Below, one piece after another: positions 50,740 to 59,382 of a stretch of DNA of 64,000 nucleotides (position 1 is its first letter; every line of letters starts with the position of its first letter). The translations under genes and the position numbers were made by a program. Source of the stretch: Vavraia culicis subsp. floridensis. Lineage: Eukaryota; Microsporidia; Pleistophoridae. Location of the stretch: the NCBI RefSeq assembly GCF_000192795.1, contig NW_007360619.1, positions 1 to 64,000 of the forward strand, in the 5' to 3' direction. The notes under the pieces are model-generated. The model saw nothing but the letters and a program-made list of their open reading frames with translations, ran no database searches and was not told the origin of the DNA.

Positions 50740-53166
50740 ATGATAGCGTGCGAGCAGACATACGCCTTTAATAGAAGGCGCAAGCTTATCAAACGGGTCG
50801 TTGAATGCTACAAACGGGTCAACATACCGTGTGGTTTTGCGTGCTGTACCAGTACCACAAAATTAGTGAAGGACAAGTATTACATCGCTGAAGCGGACAT
50901 TCTTATAAAATTCAAATCTTTATTATTTTCAGAGAATGTTATCGTTTTGCAAAGTGTACTGAAGGAAATAAAGTTGAAGAACATACGGCGGTACAATTCG
51001 TACACAAGGATAATAAAGAGGAACGGGATTTTTGTGTTTTACGATGATTTTAGGTTAGAAGAGATGAATAAGGAGGAAGAACGGAGAATGTTGGTTAGAG
51101 ATGGTAATATGACAATATATGAACAGAAGTGGCCTAGCAAGACGAGGCGTGCCCTGCTATTTTACCATTCGCATGTACCAGGCGTTGAAATTAACATTTT
51201 GGATGTGGAAAATTGTTCTGAGTTTATGAATGATCCTCTTCTGTGTGATTATGTTACAGTGCCTGATACGCCGGACGACGATAGCTACCGGGAGTACACC
51301 AATGAAGGATCCGTAGGCTTCTTCCATTCGTCATATTACAACTACTTTTCAGGCACGATTTACTGCGAGAACAAGAAGTACTACGTAAACAACCGGTTGG
51401 ATGTTAACAGGGCGCTGAACGGTGACGAGGTATACTTTAAAATTGTGGAATCGGATGAAGTACAGGCAGAGGTGCTCGAGACTGATACAGACGCTATGAG
51501 TGCATCTGGATCGGACAAAGTAGACACGAAAAACGAGAGAAAGGAGTTTGCGTATATTACAGGGATAAAAGAACGAAAGGACAGGATAATTGTAGGAACG
51601 ATTCTTAACAGCACGATAAGCGGTACAGGCACACAAAACGTCCTGATAAAACCAATGGACAAGAAATATCCACCATGCAGGATACAGACGAGTAATGTTG
51701 GGCGTATCAAGGATAAGCGATTGAAGTTTATCATTTCAGAATGGAAAGAAACATCGAAATATCCAAATGCTGTGTATCTCGGCACAATAGGACCTATAAA
51801 AGATGTAGAAGTCGAAATAAACAGCATTCTGCTCCTCAATGAAATACCGAACGCTCCTTTGAGTAAGAATTACCACGAAGAAACGGAGCGATTCGGACAC
51901 GAACAAACAAATTGTGAAGAGACTAGGGATTTGCAGCGCTTTGCAGAGATAAACAGCAACAGGCTTGACTTGAGAGATGAATACGTGTTTAGCATAGATC
52001 CACCGGGATGTACCGATATAGACGATGCTCTGCACTGCAAAATGGGAGATACCATAGAAATAGGTGTGCACATTGCCGATGTGAGTTCGTACGTCCTGCG
52101 AAATACAACCATTGACGAAGAAGCTAAACGACGTGGCACAACTGTGTACCTAAACGATAGACGAATTGACATGCTGCCTGATGTGTTATCAAGTGATCTG
52201 TGTTCGCTAAGGAGCAATGTTGATAGGCTGGCATTGAGCGTAATATTCCAGTTTGACAGCAATTTCAATATCATTAACACAAAGGTGAGCGAAACGATAA
52301 TTCAGTCCAAAGAGTCGTTTACGTATGAGGAGGCCCAGCGTATTTTGAATGACACAAATCATCGCTCATACGCATCATTGCATAGGCTGTATGAGGTGTC
52401 GCGCAAGCTTAAGCAATCTCGAATTGATAGTGGTGCACTAATCCTGAACATCGGAGAGACACTTGTTCGTGAGGAAAGTGACAAGCTGAGGATAAACACC
52501 AAGTGTGAGGCGGAAACGTGCAGCATAGTAGAAGAGTTTATGATTCTAGCAAATGTCACTATTGCAAAGTTTATGTACGAGCATATCAGAAATTGCTCGC
52601 TGTTGCGCAGGCACCCGGAGACCGAAATAAAAGAAATCGAATCGGAGATAGAAAGTGTAAGATCGATGTTGAAGAGGCGGTCGATGGCACAAGCCACGTA
52701 TTTTTCGAGTGGAACTGTTCCGTTCGCAGACTTCAGGCATTTTGGTCTCGCTGAACCGATTTACACACATTTCACATCGCCGATAAGGCGATATGCCGAC
52801 TTGGTGGTACACCGACTCGTAAAGTCGATCATGTTCCAATCCGACTACGGATACGATGATTACAGCATAGATGCTCTCACCAAACACCTCAATGCAAGGC
52901 ACCGAGGTGCACAGATAGCATCACGGGAGTGCAATTTCCTGTTTTTGTACTTGTATCTCAGTGAACACGAGCCGGTGACACAGGCATACGTGATCAAGAG
53001 TTTAGCGAATGGATCTATGGTTTACATACCTGAGTACGACATAGATGGTTTTATCACGAGCGTGAGAGCAGTGAGCGAGGAAGTTAAGGTTAAAATTGTG
53101 AAGAATGATGAGAATTTTTATGTAAACCGTTGGATCACGCTTGAAGAGATGAACGAGGGCGTGTGA
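50740..53166 (+). CDS. DIS3: Exosome ribonuclease Rrp44/Dis3, with probably inactive PIN domain
   Basis: The 808-residue protein is the 3'-5' exoribonuclease of the RNA exosome. It opens with the CR3-like Cys cluster (I-P-C-G-F-A-C-C) and then a shortened PIN region in which V-I-V-L-Q-S-V-L-K-E-I is conserved. Two cold-shock/OB domains follow. The RNB domain, from about residue 395, has F-S-I-D-P-P-G-C-T-D-I-D-D-A-L-H with all the metal-binding Asp residues. It also has T-S-P-I-R-R-Y-A-D-L-V-V-H-R near the end, and an S1-like C-terminus. The PIN active site looks lost: the first Asp position reads A-E-A-D in place of P-D-T-N, and the D-R-N-D motif is absent. Exonuclease activity should be intact. 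CCCC sits 3 bases before the ATG. Length is shorter than the roughly 960-1000 residues of other eukaryotes. Confidence 0.93.
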   Translation: MIACEQTYAFNRRRKLIKRVVECYKRVNIPCGFACCTSTTKLVKDKYYIAEADILIKFKSLLFSENVIVLQSVLKEIKLKNIRRYNSYTRIIKRNGIFVFYDDFRLEEMNKEEERRMLVRDGNMTIYEQKWPSKTRRALLFYHSHVPGVEINILDVENCSEFMNDPLLCDYVTVPDTPDDDSYREYTNEGSVGFFHSSYYNYFSGTIYCENKKYYVNNRLDVNRALNGDEVYFKIVESDEVQAEVLETDTDAMSASGSDKVDTKNERKEFAYITGIKERKDRIIVGTILNSTISGTGTQNVLIKPMDKKYPPCRIQTSNVGRIKDKRLKFIISEWKETSKYPNAVYLGTIGPIKDVEVEINSILLLNEIPNAPLSKNYHEETERFGHEQTNCEETRDLQRFAEINSNRLDLRDEYVFSIDPPGCTDIDDALHCKMGDTIEIGVHIADVSSYVLRNTTIDEEAKRRGTTVYLNDRRIDMLPDVLSSDLCSLRSNVDRLALSVIFQFDSNFNIINTKVSETIIQSKESFTYEEAQRILNDTNHRSYASLHRLYEVSRKLKQSRIDSGALILNIGETLVREESDKLRINTKCEAETCSIVEEFMILANVTIAKFMYEHIRNCSLLRRHPETEIKEIESEIESVRSMLKRRSMAQATYFSSGTVPFADFRHFGLAEPIYTHFTSPIRRYADLVVHRLVKSIMFQSDYGYDDYSIDALTKHLNARHRGAQIASRECNFLFLYLYLSEHEPVTQAYVIKSLANGSMVYIPEYDIDGFITSVRAVSEEVKVKIVKNDENFYVNRWITLEEMNEGV

Positions 53167-54018
53167 TGTTACTCCGTAGTTTAAATGGTATGTTATAGTA
53201 GTTTAGGTAGGTTTTACCTGTGAAATCGTGTTTAATGTCTTTGTTTTATCGTTTGCACATCAAATTTGTTTGTAAGAGCACCACCCTATATCAATGATGT
53301 ATTTAAATAACATTTTTAGTTATGAAGCCCTGCTGTCAGCAGCGTGAACTGTTGTTCACCAAAATTGCACACCTTAAATCGCAGATGCATGCGCTTTTGC
53401 GTTGTATTACTTCATTTCAACGGTTATTAACCTGAGATCGAAATGGATGAGGCACATTCTTGCGATATTGAATAAGCTCTTTGGATGATACCGAATATTT
53501 CAACTGTTCGATCCGGAATGGAGTGCACTCTTCATATCAAATAACTGGCAGAATTTCAACACATTCTGTGAAAAGAACGTACCTGTAGTGTATCGTAACT
53601 ATAGAACCATGATAAACGGATTTAGTTCGTCTTGTCGCAGGTGACAACGAAACGACTAAAAAGACAATTTTTTTTAGGTATGATATGAAAAGATGAATGA
53701 ACATACTTCTAATGAAAGAATAACAAGAATAATTACTCTCATTTATTTATGCTGTACGTGCTCTCATTCATTAACACTATCCGTCCAGTAGTACCCACAT
53801 CTTTCATATACACTAGCAAATCACTCTTTCCCTTTTTTTCACTAAATTATGTTTATTTATCCTTCTATAACAATATTTTCATTTTTTTCCTTGATTGATT
53901 GTCCCTAATAGCATTCTGATCAATTCCCCACGATGTTTTATTCCACCGCACTTTTATAAACACAACATTTTTTACATCATACGTTTATACATGCTATACA
54001 CATACGGTAGCTCCGAAT
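53167..54018. other. Intergenic stretch, about 850 bases
   Basis: No ORF supported. The right half (from about 53700) is strongly pyrimidine-rich on the plus strand, like the gene cluster to its right. Confidence 0.4.
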
Positions 54019-54153
54019 ACCAACCAATGTAGTATATTTCTTTTACATTTCGTTCTATCGTACCAACCAATGTAGTATATTTCTTTTACACTTCGTTCTC
54101 TCGTACCAACCAATGTAGTATATTTCTTTTACATTTCGTTCTCTCGTACCAAC
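54019..54153. repeat. Tandem repeat, 43-bp unit, three copies
   Basis: Three near-identical 43-bp units begin ACCAACCAATG at 54019, 54062 and 54105, with a six-base partial fourth copy to 54153. Only a couple of bases differ between copies. The array ends immediately beside the stop codon of the minus-strand gene at 54155, so it would lie in its 3' untranslated region. The high identity suggests recent expansion. Confidence 0.9.
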
Positions 54154-54154
54154 A

Positions 54155-54793
54155 TTAATTAACCCTCTTCATCCCTTTAACAGCATTATATGCCCCATCT
54201 CTTAGAAAAGGTATCTTTTCCTCAACCTCTCGTTTTAATTCCGCATTTTTTTCTTTTCTTATTTTATTCACAAGCAGAGATTGTACGTAAAAATTTCTTT
54301 GAGCGATCCGCACATGCTCTTTGACCGTAAAACTAGGAAATGTTCCTTTCACAACGCAACTGCGATAAATCTGAGAAGTAATATCTATATTGTTTCTTAA
54401 AATGGATATGTATGCCTTTCTTCCTGCGTTTTTAGCACATAATATTACATTTTCATCGTTCACCACACACTTCAACCTTTTCAAGAACTTCAGTGTAACA
54501 CAACGTATCTCAGAATTCGTACACGCAAGATCATCACATATTTGATATGCATAATGATCTATTGGTATATTCCTTGTGTTCGCTAGCACCTTGATAATAA
54601 TATTTCTCGTGCTGACACAGTGACAACCAAAATAAAGCGTAAGTAATCGTTCTATCACCATTCTTTTGATGTTTGTAGGACACTTCTTGTATAAAAGAGC
54701 GTTTCTCAGTTCATTAATGACGAAAAGCTTGTCATTTATACCTCTGTTGTGAAGAACGTTGAGAATATTCTGCAGAAAGGCTTTACTGGTCAA
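54155..54793 (-). CDS. Hypothetical HEAT/ARM-like protein lacking an ATG start
   Basis: I do not recognise a family. The frame encodes 212 residues of regularly spaced amphipathic helices like an alpha-solenoid, with a basic C-terminus. The frame opens after a TGA and has no ATG until residue 45. A TTG at 54791-54793 sits exactly where the ATG is expected after a CCCC run at 54798-54801; the context TACCCCTGT is shared with the TPR gene at 46898. The gene may start on TTG, may start at the internal ATG, or may be a mutated pseudogene. The helical pattern continues through the first 44 residues, which favours an upstream start. The tandem repeat abuts its stop. Confidence 0.5.
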   Translation of the reverse strand: MTSKAFLQNILNVLHNRGINDKLFVINELRNALLYKKCPTNIKRMVIERLLTLYFGCHCVSTRNIIIKVLANTRNIPIDHYAYQICDDLACTNSEIRCVTLKFLKRLKCVVNDENVILCAKNAGRKAYISILRNNIDITSQIYRSCVVKGTFPSFTVKEHVRIAQRNFYVQSLLVNKIRKEKNAELKREVEEKIPFLRDGAYNAVKGMKRVN

Positions 54794-55321
54794 AACAGGG
54801 GTACGGCTAATTCATTTGTATTAGCGCTCGGTAAATTCGCGGTATCACCTTCAAATATACTTTCAACAACTATATTAGGTATAGCATTCTTCATCGCAAC
54901 AAATTTGTTCAATTTTTATTCCAGCTAAGGCATTTTCATGCTCATTTTACATCACTACGTGAAAGCAAATTTTGCGCTGTCTCGATGCTTTTAAATGATG
55001 TTAAAGAGCGATAGCACGTGGTATAGCGCGTTATAAGAGGACTAAGCAGCAGCATATGCTTTCAAATTATGGTGTTACACTCGTTTTGAAGAAAATACCA
55101 TTCGTGTAAATTACCGGTATTTTGTCACACAATACGAGGTGTTATTTAACATGGGGCAGTATTAAAGACAACCAATCTATTCGTTAATTCATAGTTCAAA
55201 CGTAGTTATCAGAACAGCTCCTTTATTCCAAGATAAATACACCATCACTCTGCACTCAAAGTAATTAATACCACCACTACAGTTCTTTAATCACCTAGTA
55301 TCAATCAACACGTACGTATCC
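54794..55321. other. Intergenic stretch
   Basis: No supported feature other than the start region of the gene on its left. Confidence 0.35.
54798..54801 (-). promoter_or_regulatory. C-run motif before a TTG
   Basis: CCCC on the coding strand in the context TACCCCTGTTTTG. The spacing to TTG matches the spacing to ATG at other genes. Confidence 0.4.
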
Positions 55322-55624
55322 TTAGCCATCCATTATTTCATTAACTATGTCATTAAACATACTATCGGCATCAAACACATCATGTTCTGCCCTCTTCTCG
55401 ACCTTCTCATACCTCGTATACCTCAGTAATACCGTATAGTTATAGATATGCAGTACAGAATCAGATACCTGCACAATCTTACGTTGCACACACGTAACAT
55501 CTCTTAGTTCTTCGTAATCTTCTGTGTTCGTTGTTTGCAAAATTGTGAATATGTCGATGAGAGAGTCTAAGATCTTTTCTATGGAGGTGTTTATTTTTTT
55601 GATAAGTTCTGTTTTGTTGTCCAT
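55322..55624 (-). CDS. Small helical protein, possibly Mediator subunit Med22-like
   Basis: A 100-residue helical protein. The pattern L-I-K-K-I-N-T-S-I-E-K-I-L-D-S-L-I-D-I-F, then E-D-Y-E, then a helix with Q-V-S-D-S-V-L-H-I-Y-N-Y, resembles Med22/Srb6. That subunit has 'NxRLKDDIxSIxDNFxEI' followed by an ED-containing turn and a second long helix, and pairs with Med11 in the Mediator head. Only general helix spacing supports this, so it is tentative; any two-helix bundle could look similar. A GGGGG run on the coding strand ends 12 bases before the ATG, a spacing seen for C-runs elsewhere. Confidence 0.4.
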   Translation of the reverse strand: MDNKTELIKKINTSIEKILDSLIDIFTILQTTNTEDYEELRDVTCVQRKIVQVSDSVLHIYNYTVLLRYTRYEKVEKRAEHDVFDADSMFNDIVNEIMDG

Positions 55625-55787
55625 GTAAAAACAGGACCCCCTAGACAGAGAACAAATTAAGGCATATTTTTATGGCAGGGCGTACCCTAATTAATGTACC
55701 CCTCGGCGGTTCGCGGCAAAATATTGTTGTCAGCACGTATGGTAAGCGAAGAAGAAGCGATGATTGTATTACTGCAGTAAAAACCGT

Positions 55788-56390
55788 TTATTCTGTTTCT
55801 TCCTGTAACATTTTCATGAACGAGCCCAGATTGTTTTTGTTTTTCATCCGTACACCTTCTTTCTCCGTTTTCGTTACGTCCTTGTTACCACGTGCAGAAC
55901 GGCTCATCAAGGCAACATTTGCTGCATTATTTCGAATCATGTGCTCATTGCGGTTATCAATCACTTCAATCGCTCTGTATTCTTCCGGTTTATTTGTTCC
56001 GTTTTTATTTTCTAATTTGTTCACTTCAACTATTCTGTGCTCATCCTGTTTGTTCACTTCAACTATTCTACACGCTCCTCCATTCATCCTTTGTTTCACC
56101 GATTTATCTGTTCTATTACCACTAACCACATCCTTTCTCTTCACTTTCCTATTCTCTAATTTACCAAATCTGTTATTTACATTTCTGTTCCTTACTGTAC
56201 CGCTACCACCCCTAACTCTCTTGTTCATTTTCACAGAACTTCCCATATCCGTCTTTATACCTTTTATTTCGTGTTTTATACTCTTCTTAGTGTTGCTATA
56301 CATTCTTCTTATTTCATTCCTTAGTTTGTGAAACTCCATCCTCAGTTTTTTATACGCCGTGAGAATGCTGTCAAGCAGCTCTGCATCCAT
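55788..56390 (-). CDS. Hypothetical basic protein with internal repeat
   Basis: I do not recognise a family. The 200-residue protein starts with a predicted coiled coil (1-50), followed by a Lys/Arg/Asn/Gly-rich, probably disordered body. Inside it the short motif I-V-E-V-N-K occurs twice 11 residues apart, and I-E-V-I follows. This corresponds to a perfect 21-base direct repeat at 56016-56036 and 56049-56069. The opposite strand holds a 219-codon ORF, but that reads as a hydrophobic, Phe/Leu/Ser-rich complement and is judged a shadow. No C-run precedes the ATG. A nucleic-acid-binding role is conceivable from the charge. Confidence 0.5.
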   Translation of the reverse strand: MDAELLDSILTAYKKLRMEFHKLRNEIRRMYSNTKKSIKHEIKGIKTDMGSSVKMNKRVRGGSGTVRNRNVNNRFGKLENRKVKRKDVVSGNRTDKSVKQRMNGGACRIVEVNKQDEHRIVEVNKLENKNGTNKPEEYRAIEVIDNRNEHMIRNNAANVALMSRSARGNKDVTKTEKEGVRMKNKNNLGSFMKMLQEETE

Positions 56391-57006
56391 TGTGCATAAT
56401 CATACTTTTCTTTTTGTAGAAATTTAGGTATTTTCACGCGCATACCATCATATTATTTGCTAATTGTTGGCTTATTAAATGATGTGGAGTATACCGTAGC
56501 GGTAAGTAAACCATATTTTTATTTTTGTTAGATGTTATGGAGCATTAAGAGAGCTGCAGGTATTAATTACTACTTGTCAGCTCGTGTTTGATTGTTATAT
56601 TGTGCCGTGAGTAGAGCGATGAAAAATGAATTTATTTGTACCGTGAGTAACGAAACATTGGTGGCAATTTTTACGGTACGATACGAACACCTTGTCAAGT
56701 ATTAGACGTATTTAAAGGATCAGTGTACGTTAACACCGTAAATGTATCAATTAAATGCAATGACTCGCTTTGTAATTAATCTTAAGTAAATGTGCGGTCA
56801 TCTCTTCATCAGAATATCAAACAAATTATTTCCTACCAACACAGCCTTACCGTTCTCTCTTTACTGTACCGTACATTAACATTCTACTCCATGTCTCTAC
56901 ATTTACAATCAAACTCTTACTCTATTCATTATCGTACTACCACCCACCTGCTTATAGTGCCTTTCATTACCGTTTCCACGGCACAGCCCCAAAAAAAGAA
57001 GAAGAA
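56391..57006. other. Intergenic stretch between divergent genes
   Basis: Short ORF at 56792-57034 is unsupported. CCCC at 56987-56990 precedes the ATG at 57007. Confidence 0.4.
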
Positions 57007-57447
57007 ATGGAAAACACCATCCTATCAAAACTGACCAATAAAACAACATTTATAAATGATACCACCCTGTACAAATCAACATCATTCATCCAGTCAATCG
57101 TTCTATCCACAACTAATACGCTCCTTGTCACTAAATCAACCGTGCTATTTCCAGACATAAATACACTCAAACAGAAAGAGCGGGCACTATTCGTTACCGC
57201 AATAAGTAATTTACCATTTATATTGAATGTTATTGAGCAGTACGACTATCTGCTGTTCTATAAAACAGGTATGAGTGCATTTGATATGGTTATGGTTAGG
57301 AAGGTTAATGACAAGCTGGGCAAGTGTGTACTTTTTGTGGAGAGTGGATTGGTGTATTATGACTGGGAGTTGAGTGTGGTGCGTGATACTTATTTTTGTA
57401 TGGGGTTGAAGTTTAAAATACGAGGCAGTGTGATGGTAGAAGAGTAG
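57007..57447 (+). CDS. Hypothetical protein, 146 residues
   Basis: I do not recognise a family. The first 45 residues are Thr/Ser/Asn-rich. The rest alternates short strands and helices, with Y-D-Y-L-L-F-Y-K-T-G and G-K-C-V-L-F-V-E-S-G-L-V-Y-Y-D in the C-terminal half, suggesting a compact alpha/beta fold. No membrane segment or known motif. A CCCC run ends 16 bases before the ATG and is separated from it by a purine tract, which supports a real start. Confidence 0.55.
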   Translation: MENTILSKLTNKTTFINDTTLYKSTSFIQSIVLSTTNTLLVTKSTVLFPDINTLKQKERALFVTAISNLPFILNVIEQYDYLLFYKTGMSAFDMVMVRKVNDKLGKCVLFVESGLVYYDWELSVVRDTYFCMGLKFKIRGSVMVEE

Positions 57448-57886
57448 GGAGGAAATAGCTGGTGGTACCGATTGGCGATAAAGAGGAGTATGAAATATGC
57501 ATTTGTTTAAGATGTCATCCATAGGCACATACTTTGTTCCTATGCAGAAAACCGCAACGTGCATCCTAAAACAGCAATCAACAAAACCGTAGTTAGCAAT
57601 AATTTGCTAAAATTTATTTACAATAAACGTGGTATGCGTGCTTTGTAAGGCCGTTTTTGGAAATAAAGTTAATTTGAGGAGAAATATGTGTGTAAAGAAC
57701 GAAGAACAATTTACATATGTAGGAAGGTCTTCTCATGTAAAAATGTACCATACATGATAAGGAATGATATGCCGTGTATAACAAGCCCATAAGCAACGTT
57801 TAAATGAGGGAAGAAACTGTGCACGTAATGAGTGGGACAAACTATAAGGGTGGTGCTAAACAAGCGCTACAAAATCTTTCTGCATA
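57448..57886. other. Intergenic stretch
   Basis: No supported feature. Confidence 0.35.
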
Positions 57887-58369
57887 TTAATTCTCAATAT
57901 TTACTCCTCTTCTCACATAAGAATAAGCCTCATATCCCGATCCTTTATACTCTTCCTCAATATCCCTGGCCATCCCATTACGAACATAAAACCTAACTGC
58001 TCCTAAATTTCTCCTGTCAACAAATAACACCATCTTCACATACTTCTTCTCAAGAACACCATAGGCGCACTTCAAAAGCATGCTACCAATTCCTTTACCT
58101 CTATACAGCTCATCTACATGTACTTCATAAACGTACATTACTTTACGTTCCGTCCTATACATTAAAAACCCGATAAGGTCATTCTCATATGCTAGGATGT
58201 ACATACTCTTTTTGTTGAATATGCTCTTCCTTTTGGCATGTTTGATGAATGCCGTGCTGTTGTACGGTTTTATATCCTTTAGAAGGAGATTAAGGCACCA
58301 ATTTAATTCTTTCTGGGAGGGCGATCGTTTTATGCTGGTGATTCGTGGCAAAGGGATGGAATAAATCAA
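57887..58369 (-). CDS. GNAT N-acetyltransferase, NatD (NAA40/Nat4)-like
   Basis: The 160-residue frame is a GNAT acetyltransferase. The acetyl-CoA-binding motif is Y-R-G-K-G-I-G-S (about 89-96), preceded by the E-V-H-V strand and followed by N-L-G-A-V-R-F-Y. The N-terminal K-E-L-N-W-C-L-N-L-L-L-K-D-I-K, then Y-I-L-A-Y-E and V-Y-E-V-H-V parallel human NAA40, which acetylates the N-termini of histones H4 and H2A. The substrate here is inferred. No in-frame ATG exists between the upstream stop and residue 57, although homology starts near residue 20. CCC lies 17 bases before an in-frame ATA-TTG-ATT string, so initiation may be non-AUG (TTG at 58369 is used for the coordinate), or the start was lost. 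Confidence 0.6.
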   Translation of the reverse strand: MIYSIPLPRITSIKRSPSQKELNWCLNLLLKDIKPYNSTAFIKHAKRKSIFNKKSMYILAYENDLIGFLMYRTERKVMYVYEVHVDELYRGKGIGSMLLKCAYGVLEKKYVKMVLFVDRRNLGAVRFYVRNGMARDIEEEYKGSGYEAYSYVRRGVNIEN

Positions 58370-58429
58370 TATGCGTTTTAAAGAGGGCGATGGGAGGAAT
58401 TCTGTTTATTTTTCACTAAAAGTTATTTA

Positions 58430-58860
58430 TTTTTATTCGCATACTACAGCATTTGGATAAACAAACTTTTTTGTTTGTTGAGACCGATCTTGATCGTTGT
58501 TTTTTGATCCATGGAGGAAGCTAATGCGCTAGTTTGAACAACATCTTCGTATAATCTGCATCACAGCATTAAGATGTGCTACAACCGCAGCAGTAGTCCT
58601 AACATACAAGCCATAACTTGCGCAACAACACCTCTCAAGAGCACTTTGAGGAACTCATGTTATCGGAATCTACAGATAAATGTGATTCTTGGTAAACTGA
58701 CACCCAGCCAAGGAAAGCGTGCTCAATATCCAGCCCATCATTAGCATTCTCAGAAGAGATGCCATATTGTTCCTCTCTCATACTTTCACAGAACGACCAT
58801 TTTCTCCTGTCAATATTTATCAGGTAATAGACAAACATGAATGTGCCAACACGTATTTAA
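58430..58860 (-). mobile_element. Degenerate non-LTR retrotransposon fragment (copy A)
   Basis: The segment at 58578-58618 matches 62894-62934 closely by eye (shared CCGCAGCAGT and AACATACAAGCCAT). The minus-strand reading S-Y-G-L-Y-V-R-T-T-A-A-V-V-A-H parallels S-H-G-L-Y-V-K-A-T-A-A-V-S-A-H. The flanking TTTTTCACTAAAA and AAACAAACTTTTTTG also match the 3' end of the other copies. Upstream, the minus frame at 58635-58838 may be further element coding sequence. Stops and frameshifts show it is dead. Confidence 0.55.
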
Positions 58861-59382
58861 TTTATGCAGTTCATCAGTTGCTCGATTAACAGCAACAATT
58901 TTCTAAAACAATAAAGGTGAATTAATGAAATTAACATATCTAAAACTGCTTGTCACGCTTTTAACGGTGCATGACAGCTAGACTATCTCACAGCACACGG
59001 CTCGAATCGCTTTCTTGAATGACATGTCATCCGTAGTATGTTCGAATAGATCACAACATCATACCAGCTTTTATTTTTGGTAAATACTTCATTACTGTTA
59101 AACATGACCGTGCGGTGGCCTCAACACAAGCGGTTTTAAATCGCTTCACAGATCAACAAGGATCTTAATTGTTCATATCAACAAATTTTCTGCAGCAATG
59201 GCGTTGATCATATGCAGGAGACACAATCCATTGTGTTTAGATTGATAGCATCATTCATGCTGTTGGCTCATATCGTTAATATGTTGTAGATTGCTTGAAT
59301 ACCATGAACAATGAGACCTGAGATCATTACAATCATAAAAAAGAAATGATCAGCACCAGAATATCGAAAAATAACTTAACTT
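58861..59382. other. Intergenic stretch
   Basis: No supported feature between the retroelement fragment and the LRR gene. Confidence 0.4.

Noticed and set aside
55672..56331. 219-codon plus-strand ORF
   Set aside because: It is the antisense of the charged protein at 55788-56390 and reads as a hydrophobic Phe/Leu/Ser-rich complement. No start motif applies and no family fits.
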